DNA of 64,000 bases. It comes from Kingella negevensis (GTDB lineage: Bacteria; Pseudomonadota; Gammaproteobacteria; Burkholderiales; Neisseriaceae). Each line of letters begins with the position of its first letter. Positions within the stretch are counted from its first letter, which is position 1. Under the pieces are notes generated by a model. The model saw nothing but the letters and a program-made list of their open reading frames with translations, did not search any database and was not told the origin of the DNA. The stretch is taken from NCBI RefSeq assembly GCF_030177895.1, contig NZ_CP123448.1:1736001-1800000 (forward strand). Reading direction: 5' to 3'. Below, piece after piece: positions 17,348 to 26,050 of the stretch. Both the position numbers and the translations under genes were made by a program.

Positions 17348-18042
17348 GATTGGTTCTGCAAAAACCATGCCACTAATGCGGCATCATCGGGGCGCGTGAG
17401 TTTGATGTTACGACTGTCGCCTTCTACCAACAATGGCTGCAATCCGAGCAATTCAATCGCAGATGCGTCGTCTGTGATTTGGCTTAAATCGGCTTGGGAT
17501 AAGGCGCGGTGCAATAATGCAGCCTGAAACGCTTGTGGGGTTTGTGCTTGCCATAAGCCTTGGCGCGGTACGGTTTCGGCGATTCGGGGTTCGTTGGGCG
17601 TTTGGCGTTTGAGCGTGTCGGCGACGGGGATAGCGAGCATTGCGCCGTGTCCGTGTGTGTCGTTTTCCAGTGCATCTAACAGGCGGTTGAGTGCGCTTTG
17701 CGGTAAACAGCAACGCGCGGCATCGTGGACGAGTATGGTGTCTTGTTCGGTGATGAGGTTTTGTGCGAGCAGGATTTGCAAGCCGTTGGCAATGGTTTGG
17801 GCGCGTGTGTCGCCGCCTACTCGATACACGGCGGCATTTTCAGGCTGCGTGATGCTGGCGTTGAACCATTCGTCTTGTGGCGAAACAATAATGGCGATTT
17901 GGGCAATGCGTGGGTTTTGGGCAAACAGGTTGATGGTGTGCTGCAAAACGGGTTGTTGATTGATTGTGGCGTACTGTTTGGGGGTGCTTGCGCCAAAGCG
18001 GCTGCCGACGCCTGCGGCTGGGATTAGGGCGATGTTTGACAT
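17344..18042 (-). CDS. ispD: 2-C-methyl-D-erythritol 4-phosphate cytidylyltransferase
   Basis: A 232-residue MEP-pathway enzyme that joins methylerythritol phosphate to CTP. The nucleotide-binding loop LIPAAGVGSRFGASTPKQY lies at the N-terminus, followed by VHDAARCCLP (about 105) and ETVPRQGLWQAQTPQAF (about 155), all standard. The frame is open 35 codons further upstream, but that part would read across an uptake word and the palindrome before it; MSNIALIPAAG at 18040-18042 gives the family's normal N-terminus. The TAG stop comes from a palindromic repeat. It lies about 60 bases downstream of dnaQ on the same strand. Confidence 0.95.
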   Translation of the reverse strand: MSNIALIPAAGVGSRFGASTPKQYATINQQPVLQHTINLFAQNPRIAQIAIIVSPQDEWFNASITQPENAAVYRVGGDTRAQTIANGLQILLAQNLITEQDTILVHDAARCCLPQSALNRLLDALENDTHGHGAMLAIPVADTLKRQTPNEPRIAETVPRQGLWQAQTPQAFQAALLHRALSQADLSQITDDASAIELLGLQPLLVEGDSRNIKLTRPDDAALVAWFLQNQS

Positions 18043-18077
18043 GGTGGTTTTTTCAGGCTGCGTGAAATTTTGAGAAT

Positions 18078-18101
18078 GTCGGATTCGAGAATCCGACCTA
18101 C
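18078..18101. repeat. GTCGGATTCGAGAATCCGAC palindrome (family 5 short form)
   Basis: Short palindrome with flanking CCTA, between dnaQ and ispD; related to 6637-6706 and 30330-30354. Confidence 0.45.
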
Positions 18102-18835
18102 TAATTTTCGGAAACTTCTGTTTTCCTACGATACACAGTCGCGCCATTAGAAGATTTGTCTAGCGCATTCAAATATTCTTCATGCGCGGCTAATTCGGCT
18201 TCGCTGGCGCGTTGCACTTTCAAATTTTTAGGGCGCGGACGCGTGTTTGCAGTCGCCACGCTGCTTGAAACTTGTTCAAACTGGTCGTTTAAGCTGAACT
18301 GCTCTTGCGTCATTTTCAGGTACACGCCGCCGAGCAATTCGCAGTCAATCAGTGCGCCGTGCAATACGCGGCGGCTTCTGTCCACGCCCAAGCGGGTACA
18401 CAATGCGTCCAAGCTGTTTTTTTGTCCTGGGTAACGGTCTCGCGCCATTTGCAGCGTGTCGGTAATCACGGGGCAAACGGTTTCTACATTGGGCAGCCCT
18501 ACTTTGGCAAATTCGGCATTCAAAAATCCTACGTCAAACTTGGCGTTGTGGATAATCAATTCTGCGCCGCTGATGTAGTCAAAAATTTGCTGGGCGACTT
18601 GGGCAAATGTGGGTTTACCTGCCAGTTTATCTAGCGTGATGCCATGCACGGCAATCGCTTCTTCGGGAATGTCGCGCTCTGGGTGCATGTAAAGGTGCAA
18701 GTCGTTTTGGGTGAACTGGCGATTGACCATTTCTAACCCTGCAAATTCAATCATGCGGTCTGGGTTTTCGGGTGCGCTGTGGTGGAAACCTGTGGTTTCG
18801 GTGTCTAGAATAATTTGGCGAGTGGTTTTCTTCAT
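18101..18835 (-). CDS. dnaQ: DNA polymerase III epsilon subunit (3'-5' proofreading exonuclease)
   Basis: A 244-residue DEDDh exonuclease. ExoI is ILDTETTGF (residues 9-17), ExoII is IIHNAKFDVGFLNAEF (about 95), and ExoIII is HGALIDCELLGGVYL with the catalytic His and Asp. The C-terminal tail is long enough to bind the alpha subunit. It edits misinserted bases during replication. The chosen start MKKTTRQIILDTETTG (18833-18835) is the family norm; an upstream in-frame ATG would add 18 residues read from an uptake word. Confidence 0.95.
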   Translation of the reverse strand: MKKTTRQIILDTETTGFHHSAPENPDRMIEFAGLEMVNRQFTQNDLHLYMHPERDIPEEAIAVHGITLDKLAGKPTFAQVAQQIFDYISGAELIIHNAKFDVGFLNAEFAKVGLPNVETVCPVITDTLQMARDRYPGQKNSLDALCTRLGVDRSRRVLHGALIDCELLGGVYLKMTQEQFSLNDQFEQVSSSVATANTRPRPKNLKVQRASEAELAAHEEYLNALDKSSNGATVYRRKTEVSEN

Positions 18836-18909
18836 TTTTGCGGTCTCGTTGTGGTTTTCAGGCTGCGTGAATATTGGTGCGCGGAGCACACGCTACAATT
18901 ATGCGTTAA

Positions 18910-18941
18910 AAGGCAGCCTGAAAGTGTTTTCAGGCTGCCTT
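18910..18941 (-). terminator. uptake-word terminator after the 69-aa gene
   Basis: AAGGCAGCCTGAAA and TTTCAGGCTGCCTT inverted around a short loop, 5 bases past the stop codon. Confidence 0.6.
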
Positions 18942-18945
18942 AAGT

Positions 18946-19155
18946 TTATTTATAGGGATTTTCTACGCCGTTAATCAGTTGCACTAAATATTCGCGCAAC
19001 TGACTTTCGCTGCACCCCATCAATAAAGCGTCTTCAAACGCGTCTTGTGCGGTTTGGAATAATTCGTCCATGTTTTGCGTCATCACTTTGATTTTTTCGG
19101 TGCAAGAAACAGGGTCACCATTATCGCTAAACCATTTGGGCATTTCAGGCTGCAT
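18946..19155 (-). CDS. hypothetical protein, 69 aa
   Basis: A small acidic soluble protein. Two in-frame methionines follow the first (MQPEMPKW... and MTQNMDELF); the first start overlaps an uptake word (encoded QPE), so the functional start might be one of the internal ones. The body FQTAQDAFEDALLMGCSESQLREYLVQLI looks helical. It lies 20 bases downstream of the NlpC/P60 gene on the same strand and is followed by a terminator, so it is probably the last gene of that unit. No family recognised. Confidence 0.55.
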   Translation of the reverse strand: MQPEMPKWFSDNGDPVSCTEKIKVMTQNMDELFQTAQDAFEDALLMGCSESQLREYLVQLINGVENPYK

Positions 19156-19175
19156 TTTTTATCCTTCTTGAGAAC

Positions 19176-20075
19176 TTAGTTACGAATAAAATTTTGCGCG
19201 TTGTTGCGTTTCACACGGCGCGCGGTGGCGTAGCGGCTGTTCCAGTATTTGTTAGACAAACTGGTGATTTCAATGCGTTTGCCTGTGCGCGGTGCATGGA
19301 TAAAACGTCCCCCCCCCACATACATGCCAACGTGCGAAATGCGCGAACCATGTGTGCGGAAAAACACCATATCGCCTGCTTGCAATTCGCTACGTGAAAC
19401 GTGGCTGCCTATGCCTGCTTGAGCGGCAGAAGTGCGCGGTAAGTTCACGCCAAATGATTTGCGGAACACGTATTGCATAAAACCGCTACAGTCAAAACCT
19501 GTGGGCGATGCGCCGCCGAAGCGGTATGCCACGCCTAAAAAGCCCATTGCGCTGCGGATTAATTCGTCTGTGTCGCCGCTACTGTTGCTGGCTACGGGTT
19601 CTTCGCGGCGCGGTGCTGGCTCTAGTGGCTGCGCAACAACTTTGGGTTGTGGTGCTGGCGCAGGCGCGGGTTTAGGTGTGGCTACTTGTCGTTGCGCTTG
19701 CCGCGTAATCATTTGCCCCAAAATATCGTTTCTTGGCGCGGCTTTTTGCACGGGTTTGGGCACAACTTTTTTGGGTTCTGGTTTTGGAGTAGGTTTTGGT
19801 TTTTCTACAGGTTTGCTGGTTTTCTTTTCAACGGGTTTGGTTGTATTTTTGGATTTTGCTTGTTCTTTTGGTTTTTCTTTGGTTTTAGCGTTGTCTTTTG
19901 AAGCAGATTTTTTGGTTTCTGCTTTTTTAGGCTCGGCTTTTTTGGTGTCTTTTGCTTTGTCTTTTGATGCTGTTTTAACAGCAGCTTTGGACTCTGCTTG
20001 CTTCGGTGCTGCATGAGCTGTGCCGCTTACCAGTAACAACATGGCAAGTAATCGGTAAAGTGTGTTGTTCATCAT
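19176..20075 (-). CDS. NlpC/P60 (C40) cell-wall peptidase with Lys/Pro-rich linker and G9 tract
   Basis: A secreted or membrane-linked peptidoglycan endopeptidase of about 299 residues. A signal peptide (LYRLLAMLLLVSGTAHAA) is followed by about 130 residues of low-complexity lysine, alanine and proline repeats, then the C40 domain from about residue 170. The catalytic Cys is in GFDCSGFMQYVF, the His in RISHVGMYVGGGRFIHAP. Family enzymes cut gamma-D-glutamyl-diaminopimelate bonds. The start is uncertain: MMNNTLYRL (20073-20075) fits a normal signal peptide; an ATG at 20085-20087 and a TTG at 20091-20093 are in frame but neither has a clear ribosome site. A run of nine G on the coding strand (19309-19317) lies inside the catalytic domain and is currently in frame. 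Confidence 0.85.
   Translation of the reverse strand: MMNNTLYRLLAMLLLVSGTAHAAPKQAESKAAVKTASKDKAKDTKKAEPKKAETKKSASKDNAKTKEKPKEQAKSKNTTKPVEKKTSKPVEKPKPTPKPEPKKVVPKPVQKAAPRNDILGQMITRQAQRQVATPKPAPAPAPQPKVVAQPLEPAPRREEPVASNSSGDTDELIRSAMGFLGVAYRFGGASPTGFDCSGFMQYVFRKSFGVNLPRTSAAQAGIGSHVSRSELQAGDMVFFRTHGSRISHVGMYVGGGRFIHAPRTGKRIEITSLSNKYWNSRYATARRVKRNNAQNFIRN
19309..19317. repeat. C9/G9 homopolymer in the NlpC/P60 reading frame
   Basis: Nine consecutive C on the plus strand (G on the coding strand) encode part of YVGGGRF, just before the FIHAP segment. A gain or loss of one base would truncate the catalytic domain. Confidence 0.9.
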
Positions 20076-20238
20076 TTTAGTTATCATGCACAAAATAAAA
20101 AAATTGCTCGCATTCTAACTGATTTCAGGCAATAACACGTTAAAAACTGTCAGTATATGCAAGGATTTTGTTTCTTCGGTTATTTTCAGGCTGCAACGGG
20201 GGTTTCAGGCTGCCTGAAATGGATTTTTTTGTTAAAGA

Positions 20239-20268
20239 TTGTAATCTTAAATTTATTTTTGCTATGAT
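20239..20268 (+). promoter_or_regulatory. putative sigma70 promoter of the OPT gene
   Basis: TTGTAA (20239-20244) and TATGAT (20263-20268) with an 18-base spacer, about 30 bases before the OPT start codon. Confidence 0.4.
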
Positions 20269-20297
20269 ACCGTTTTTCAACAATATGGGAGCCATTC

Positions 20298-22337
20298 ATG
20301 TCTTCTAATAACAATAAAGACCCTTACGCTCACATGCGCGAATTAACCCTTCGCGGCACGATTTTGGGCGCATTGATTACGGTCATTTTTACGGCATCAA
20401 ACGTCTACTTAGGATTGAAAGTCGGTTTAACTTTTGCCTCTTCCATTCCAGCCGCCGTGATTTCTATGGCGGTTTTGAAGTTTTTCCCCGGTAGCAATAT
20501 CTTGGAAAACAATATGGTGCAAACGCAGGCTTCTTCGGCGGGTTCGTTGTCTGCCATTATTTTTGTGATTCCAGGTTTGCTGATGCTCGGCTACTGGCAA
20601 GGTTTTCCATTCTGGCAAACTCTGTTTATTTGTGCGACTGGCGGCATTTTGGGCGTGATTTTCACCGTGCCTTTGCGTCATGCGATGGTGGTGAAAAGCA
20701 AGTTGCCTTATCCTGAAGGTGTGGCGGCTGCGGAAATTTTGAAAGCTGGTAATCACGATGAAACCTCTGATACCTCTGCCGACACGGGCGCGAAAGAAAT
20801 CTTAATCGGCAGCATTTTGTCTGGCGTGGTGAGCTTTGCAACCAACGGTTTGCGCGTGATTTCAGATAGCGCGAGCGTGTGGTTTAAAGCAGGAAATGGC
20901 ATTTTTCAGTTGCCAATGGGTTTCTCGCTGGCATTGCTGGGCGCAGGTTACTTAGTCGGTATCGTGGGCGGTTTGGCGATTTTGGCAGGGATTGCGTTCA
21001 CATGGTTTGTGGCTGTGCCTTACTTAACTGCCGCTAATCCGCAGCCTGTTGATATGGAAATGGCTGCCTACGCGATGCAAATTTGGAAAACCAAAGTGCG
21101 TTTTATCGGCGTTGGCACAATCGGTATCGCGGCAATTTGGACGCTGATTAGCTTAATCAAACCGATGGTGGAAGGCATGCGCCAATCGTTAGCCATGTTG
21201 AAAAACGCCAACGCTTTGGACGCTTCGCACCGCACCGACCGCGATATGTCACCAAAAAGCATGATTTACATCACTTTGGCTTGCATGGCGGTGATTGCAG
21301 CTACCATTTGGTATTTTGTTCAAAGCACTCCGATTTCTGCTGGTTTAACCGTTGCTTTGGTGCTGGCTTGCACACTCTTGGCGGCTGGCATCGGTTTCTT
21401 GGTGGCGGCAGCTTGTGGTTATATGGCTGGTTTGGTGGGTTCTTCATCAAGCCCGATTTCAGGCATTGGGATTATTTCTGTTGTGATTACTTCGCTGGTT
21501 TTGATGGCGATTGGTCAAGCTGGCGGTTTAATTGGTACACCTGAAGGCGAACAATTTTTAACGGCTCTGACAATTTTCACCGCATCTATCGTGTTAGCAA
21601 TTGCGTGTATTGCCAACGATAACTTACAAGATTTGAAAACAGGTCAGTTGGTTCACGCAACGCCTGCGATGCAACAAATCGCGTTGTTGATTGGCTGCGT
21701 GGTGGGTGCGATTGTGATTGCCCCTACTTTGCAAATGTTGTATCAAGCCTATGGGTTCACAGGTGCAATGCCACGCGAAGGCATGGACGCAGCGCAAGCT
21801 CTGTCCGCCCCACAAGCCACTTTGATGACAACCATCGCAAAAGGCATTTTCTCTGGCGACTTGCAATGGGGTTACATCTTTGGCGGTATCGGCTTGGGTG
21901 TGGCTTTGATTGTGATTGACGCGCTGTTGAAAAAATCAACTAACGGACGTTTTGCTTTGCCAGCGTTGGCGGTGGGTATGGGTATTTATTTGCCGCCTGT
22001 GGTAAACGTGCCAATTGTGATTGGTGCGATTATCGCGTGGTTCATCTCTCGCCATGTGAGCAAAAAAGCGAAACAAGCTGGCGCGGACGAAGAATCAGCG
22101 CAACAAATTTCTGTGCGCCAAGGCACTTTGTTCTCAGCAGGTTTGATTGTGGGCGAAAGTTTGATTGGCGTGGCGTTGGCGTTTGTGGTGGCTGCTTCTG
22201 TTACTTCAGGCGGCTCGGACGCACCTTTGGCATTGAACTTGCAAAACTGGGGCACAGCTTCGGAAGTTTTGGGTTTGATTGCTTTTGTGATTGGTGCGGT
22301 GGTGTTTGTGCTGCGTACCGTGAAAACTAAAAACTGA
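20298..22337 (+). CDS. OPT-family oligopeptide transporter
   Basis: A 679-residue integral membrane protein of the oligopeptide transporter superfamily. It opens MRELTLRGTILGALITVIFTASNVYLGLKVGLTFASSIPAAV, the typical first two helices, and continues with about fifteen helices, including NNMVQTQASSAGSLSAIIFVIPGLLMLGYW, LPYPEGVAAAEILKAG, and SSSSPISGIGIISVVI. Prokaryotic members import small peptides or metal chelates, driven by protons. The ATG follows a GGGAGCC stretch. It is a single-gene unit with its own promoter and an uptake-word terminator. Family certain, substrate unknown. Confidence 0.9.
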   Translation: MSSNNNKDPYAHMRELTLRGTILGALITVIFTASNVYLGLKVGLTFASSIPAAVISMAVLKFFPGSNILENNMVQTQASSAGSLSAIIFVIPGLLMLGYWQGFPFWQTLFICATGGILGVIFTVPLRHAMVVKSKLPYPEGVAAAEILKAGNHDETSDTSADTGAKEILIGSILSGVVSFATNGLRVISDSASVWFKAGNGIFQLPMGFSLALLGAGYLVGIVGGLAILAGIAFTWFVAVPYLTAANPQPVDMEMAAYAMQIWKTKVRFIGVGTIGIAAIWTLISLIKPMVEGMRQSLAMLKNANALDASHRTDRDMSPKSMIYITLACMAVIAATIWYFVQSTPISAGLTVALVLACTLLAAGIGFLVAAACGYMAGLVGSSSSPISGIGIISVVITSLVLMAIGQAGGLIGTPEGEQFLTALTIFTASIVLAIACIANDNLQDLKTGQLVHATPAMQQIALLIGCVVGAIVIAPTLQMLYQAYGFTGAMPREGMDAAQALSAPQATLMTTIAKGIFSGDLQWGYIFGGIGLGVALIVIDALLKKSTNGRFALPALAVGMGIYLPPVVNVPIVIGAIIAWFISRHVSKKAKQAGADEESAQQISVRQGTLFSAGLIVGESLIGVALAFVVAASVTSGGSDAPLALNLQNWGTASEVLGLIAFVIGAVVFVLRTVKTKN

Positions 22338-22356
22338 TTGTTGTAGATAACAAAAT

Positions 22357-22382
22357 GCAGCCTGAAAATATTTTCAGGCTGC
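22357..22382 (+). terminator. uptake-word terminator of the OPT gene
   Basis: GCAGCCTGAAAAT and ATTTTCAGGCTGC inverted with almost no loop, followed by a T-rich stretch. Confidence 0.65.
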
Positions 22383-22384
22383 AT

Positions 22385-22639
22385 TTTTTATTTTAAAAAT
22401 TGTTGGTTTTTCTGGTGTCTGCCACCGCTAGACCCTTAAGCTCTAGATAAATATCAAGTTTTTGTGCTTGCCACAACCAAGAGCATCGCCCTTAGCAAAA
22501 TTATCAGATTGACACTGAGTCAACACTTATTGCCCATAATTGTAGCAAACAACATCACAAAACGCAGCCTGAAAAACAGTTTTCAGGCTGCCACATGATA
22601 AAATCACACCCTTTCACTTTCCCATTTTCAGGCTGCGAT
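22385..22639. other. intergenic region upstream of recQ
   Basis: No gene seen. The central part (about 22415-22500) is less AT-rich than its surroundings and reads like a decayed coding remnant, but I could not match it to a family. An uptake-word pair sits at about 22564-22592, close to the recQ start. Confidence 0.3.
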
Positions 22640-25033
22640 ATGTCCAAACCAACCGCCCAACAAATCCTACAAAACACATTTGGCTACCCCGACTTTCGCG
22701 GACGACAAGGCGAAATCGTGGACACCGTAGCGCGTGGCGAAAACGCACTCGTACTCATGCCCACAGGCGGCGGAAAATCGCTGTGTTATCAAATCCCTGC
22801 GCTGCTTCGCGATGGCGTGGCGATTGTCGTTTCCCCACTCATCGCGCTGATGGACGACCAAGTGGCGAATTTACGCGCAGCAGGCGTTCACGCGGCGGCG
22901 GTGCATAGCGGCACACCGCCCGAAATCGTGCGCCAGTTGGCAGACGATATTCATTCAGGCAGCCTGAAATTATTGTACGTTGCGCCTGAACGCCTTGTTT
23001 TGGAACGATTTTTGCGATTTATGGACAACACGAACGTGAGCCTGTTTGCGATTGACGAAGCGCATTGCGTCAGCCAATGGGGACACGATTTCCGCCCCGA
23101 ATATCAACAACTTGGCTTGCTCGCCGACCGCTATCCCAACGTGCCGCGCATCGCCCTAACCGCCACAGCAGACGCAGAAACGCGTGCCGATATGAAACAT
23201 TATTTGAAATTGGAAAAGGCTGCCGAGTTCGTTTCCAGTTTTGACCGCCCGAATATTTATTACCAAGTGATTGAAAAAAACAATGGTAAAAAGCAATTAT
23301 TGGACTTTATCAAGCGGCAAATGCACGGACAAAGCGGCATTGTTTACTGTTTGAGCCGCAAAAATGTGGAAGATGTTGCCGCGTTTTTGTGCGAAAACGG
23401 TTTGAATGCCGTGCCGTATCACGCTGGCATGAGTTTGGAAAATCGCCAACAAAATCAACATCGTTTCACGCATGAAGACAATATTATTGTGGTGGCAACG
23501 GTGGCGTTTGGTATGGGGATTGATAAACCTGATGTGCGTTTTGTCGCACATTTAGATATGCCGCAGAGCATTGAACATTTCTATCAAGAAAGCGGACGCG
23601 CTGGGCGTGATGGGCTGCCTGCCGTGAGTTGGCTGTGTTATGGCATGAATACGCTGGTTTTGCTGAAAGAACGCATTCAGGAAAGCCAAGCATCTGATTT
23701 TCAAAAACAAGTTGAATTACAAAAATTGAACGCGATGTTTGACGTGTGCGAAACGGCAGCTTGTCGCCGTCAGCTTTTGTTGCGACATTTTGGCGAAAGC
23801 AGCGAGCCGTGTGGGAATTGCGATAATTGTCTGCATCCGCCTGTGCGTTTTGACGGCACGGAATTGGTGCAAAAATTGTTGAGTTGCGTGTATCGAGTGG
23901 GACAGAAATTTGCGGCTGGTTATGTGATTGAAGTTTTGCGTGGAAAATCAACGGATTGGATTGTGCGAATGGGGCATGATAAATTGTCCACGTTTGGCAT
24001 TGGCGCGAATTTGAGCGATAAAGATTGGCGAAATGTGGTGCGACAATGTATCGGTTTAGGCTTATTAAACAATGATATGCACAATTATCAGGCGTTGATT
24101 TTAACGCCAGCCGCCAAACCTGTTTTGCGTGGCGAAGAAACCGTGATGTTGCGCCCACTCAAACGCGAAAAAGCGGCGACCAAAGTGGCGAAAACGGACA
24201 CTTGGTTGCGGACGGAACGCGAAGAGCGTTTGTGGCAAGCGTTGCGTAAGTGGCGGTTGGATAGGGCAAAATTGGACGATGTGCCTGCGTATGTGATTTG
24301 CGGCGACAAGACTTTGCGCGATGTAGTGGAGCGGCTGCCTGAAAATTTGGCGGATTTGGCGCAGGTGTATGGTTTGGGCGAAGCAAAAATTAAGCAGTTT
24401 GGCGATGAGATTTTGGAAATTGTGGAACAGCATTTGTCGGGCGAAAATCCTGTTTCTGCGCCGAATAACGGCGTACCGTTTTGTTCCCAAATCGGAGATT
24501 TGGACAAAACTGGCAGCAGCCTGCAAAATGATTTAGCAGAAAATTCAAATGATGACACACCAGCACAACAAGCGGCGTTTAACGCGCTGACGGCTTGGCG
24601 AGCGGAAACGGCGGCGGCGCAAAATAGCACGTTGCACAGCGTGATTTCTGATGATTCGTTGGCGGATTTGGCGCGATTGTTGCCGAGTGAACCGATTGAT
24701 TTGCAAATGATTTACGGTTTGGGCGATGTGCGAATTGGCAAGTTTGGCGATGAAATTTTGCGCGCGTGTGCGCCGTTTTCAGGCAGCCTGAACGATGATT
24801 TGGCGCGTAAACGCTTGTTGTTGCGCGAATTGCAATCGTGGTGCGCGGCAACGGCGCAAGCGGAAGATGTGGCGGAATTTCGCGTGTTGAGTAAGCCGAC
24901 TTTGCGCGCGATTGCGAATAAGTTGCCTGAAAATATGGACGCGCTGCATCATGTGCATGGTTTGGACAATGAGAAAATTGGGAAGTATGGGGAAGCGTTG
25001 ATTGAGATTTGCTCACGTTTTCAGGCTGCCTGA
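22640..25033 (+). CDS. recQ: ATP-dependent DNA helicase RecQ with three HRDC domains
   Basis: A 797-residue 3'-5' helicase. Helicase motifs are complete: FRGRQGEIV, Walker [17 protein letters not shown] box [23 protein letters not shown] in ALTATAD, and motif [12 protein letters not shown]. The zinc site follows (CETAACRRQ...CGNCDNC), then winged-helix and three tandem HRDC domains (about residues 535-615, 650-715, 730-795), the arrangement also known from Neisseria gonorrhoeae RecQ. ATG at 22640 gives [11 protein letters not shown], the family N-terminus; an upstream in-frame ATG would translate an uptake word. The stop TGA is part of TTTCAGGCTGCCTGA, so the last residues FQAA are encoded by an uptake word. 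Confidence 0.97.
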   Translation: MSKPTAQQILQNTFGYPDFRGRQGEIVDTVARGENALVLMPTGGGKSLCYQIPALLRDGVAIVVSPLIALMDDQVANLRAAGVHAAAVHSGTPPEIVRQLADDIHSGSLKLLYVAPERLVLERFLRFMDNTNVSLFAIDEAHCVSQWGHDFRPEYQQLGLLADRYPNVPRIALTATADAETRADMKHYLKLEKAAEFVSSFDRPNIYYQVIEKNNGKKQLLDFIKRQMHGQSGIVYCLSRKNVEDVAAFLCENGLNAVPYHAGMSLENRQQNQHRFTHEDNIIVVATVAFGMGIDKPDVRFVAHLDMPQSIEHFYQESGRAGRDGLPAVSWLCYGMNTLVLLKERIQESQASDFQKQVELQKLNAMFDVCETAACRRQLLLRHFGESSEPCGNCDNCLHPPVRFDGTELVQKLLSCVYRVGQKFAAGYVIEVLRGKSTDWIVRMGHDKLSTFGIGANLSDKDWRNVVRQCIGLGLLNNDMHNYQALILTPAAKPVLRGEETVMLRPLKREKAATKVAKTDTWLRTEREERLWQALRKWRLDRAKLDDVPAYVICGDKTLRDVVERLPENLADLAQVYGLGEAKIKQFGDEILEIVEQHLSGENPVSAPNNGVPFCSQIGDLDKTGSSLQNDLAENSNDDTPAQQAAFNALTAWRAETAAAQNSTLHSVISDDSLADLARLLPSEPIDLQMIYGLGDVRIGKFGDEILRACAPFSGSLNDDLARKRLLLRELQSWCAATAQAEDVAEFRVLSKPTLRAIANKLPENMDALHHVHGLDNEKIGKYGEALIEICSRFQAA

Positions 25034-25036
25034 AAA

Positions 25037-25056
25037 TATAGTGGATTAAATTTAGA
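25037..25056. repeat. half of a Correia-like element
   Basis: TATAGTGGATTAAATTTAGA matches the terminal repeat of the element at 45692-45798 (inverted end). The rest is missing; IS1 copy A starts at the next base. Confidence 0.6.
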
Positions 25057-25863
25057 GGTAGTGTCCTGAAAAGTGTGCTGTAAAACTAAACAATGCCAAA
25101 GTGAATATCAAAGAAAGCTAAATCAAAAACTTTCTTGTGATAAAACATACTTTTAGAAAAGCAACACGTTTTTCTAAACGCTCGCCTTACTTTGTGCCGT
25201 AAACGACAGTTATTACCCTCAATGCCAACTGTGTGTTGCTTACCAACTAGATGCCATTCTTCATTTGAAAAGACATTTAAAAATGCAGCCCAGTCGTCGG
25301 TCGCCATTCTGTCGTAAGTTATGCGTAATTCTTTTAAACGCCGTTTGAGTGCTCGCGCTGTTGCTAAATCGTGCTTACCCCAAACGTAAGCGACAATTTC
25401 GCCACTTTCTCTGTGATAGGCATAGACTAGCCATACTTTATTAGACTTGTTACCGACAAATGTCCAAAACTCGTCTATTTCAAGTGTAGAGTAATGTTTT
25501 TGTTTAGGAAATGGCTCAAACTCATGGCGTTTTAAAGCAGCCTGAACCTTGTCTTTGCTGTAACCCGTAATTGCTGCAATATCGCGAATACCACAACCTC
25601 TAACGGTCATTCTCCAAACCTGTTCATCAGCTTTGGAATGACAACCCTTATAGGTAAGGTTATGGTCGCCAATAAAATTACGACAACAATCTTTGCAAAA
25701 ATATTTTTGTTTACGATTGCCAGAGTAGCCATTTTTCTTTATATTTTGTCCTTGGCAGCGAGGACATTTCAGAGTTATTTGTATTTTCACACATTCAATA
25801 ATACTCTGTTTTCGCTGCTTTTTTATTGCTTATTTTTTACAGCACACTTTTCAGGACACCACC
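25057..25863 (-). mobile_element. IS1-family insertion sequence, copy A
   Basis: 807 bp with inverted ends GGTAGTGTCCTGAAAAGTGT and GGTGGTGTCCTGAAAAGTGT read inward. It carries one transposase gene. No matching target duplication is seen at its flanks, so the surroundings were probably rearranged after insertion. An almost identical copy lies at 37460-38266. Confidence 0.93.
25086..25790 (-). CDS. IS1-family transposase, single-frame InsA-InsB type
   Basis: A 234-residue transposase starting at GTG (25788-25790). The N-terminal InsA-like part has a zinc finger CPRCQGQ...CKDCCRN and a helix-turn-helix; the InsB-like part has the DDE catalytic set: Asp in LEIDEFWTFVGNKSNKVWL, Asp in MATDDWAAFL, and Glu in VGIEGNNCRLRHKVRR. 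IS1 usually needs a -1 frameshift to fuse the two parts; here they are one continuous frame, as in a known subgroup. It differs from the second copy at five residues (for example Ser instead of Phe in GYSGN), so both look intact. Confidence 0.92.
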   Translation of the reverse strand: MKIQITLKCPRCQGQNIKKNGYSGNRKQKYFCKDCCRNFIGDHNLTYKGCHSKADEQVWRMTVRGCGIRDIAAITGYSKDKVQAALKRHEFEPFPKQKHYSTLEIDEFWTFVGNKSNKVWLVYAYHRESGEIVAYVWGKHDLATARALKRRLKELRITYDRMATDDWAAFLNVFSNEEWHLVGKQHTVGIEGNNCRLRHKVRRAFRKTCCFSKSMFYHKKVFDLAFFDIHFGIV

Positions 25864-26050
25864 CTTTTTTTCAATCCCGACAGATAACACAGATTTTTAT
25901 AAGAGTTTTTATTTAAATAAGGATTATATAGAAGGTTTATATCCTAATTAAATGGGGTAATCTTTATTAGGTAGTGATGGTTTTGTCATGTGGCTTGGGC
26001 GCAATTGATTATGCGGTATGCCTCCGCAGATCAAAAAACAGAACAACCTA
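25864..26050. other. AT-rich remnant between two insertion sequences
   Basis: 187 bases between IS1 copy A and the IS5-family element, with no open frame of note and no similarity to the repeats described here. Confidence 0.35.

Noticed and set aside
19620..20016. Possible phase-variable tandem repeats in the Lys/Pro-rich linker of the NlpC/P60 protein
   Set aside because: The repeats are at protein level only; the DNA has no regular tandem unit. The G9 tract is the better candidate.
20427..20756. Antisense frame in the OPT gene
   Set aside because: Shadow of a strong coding frame with normal codon use on the plus strand.
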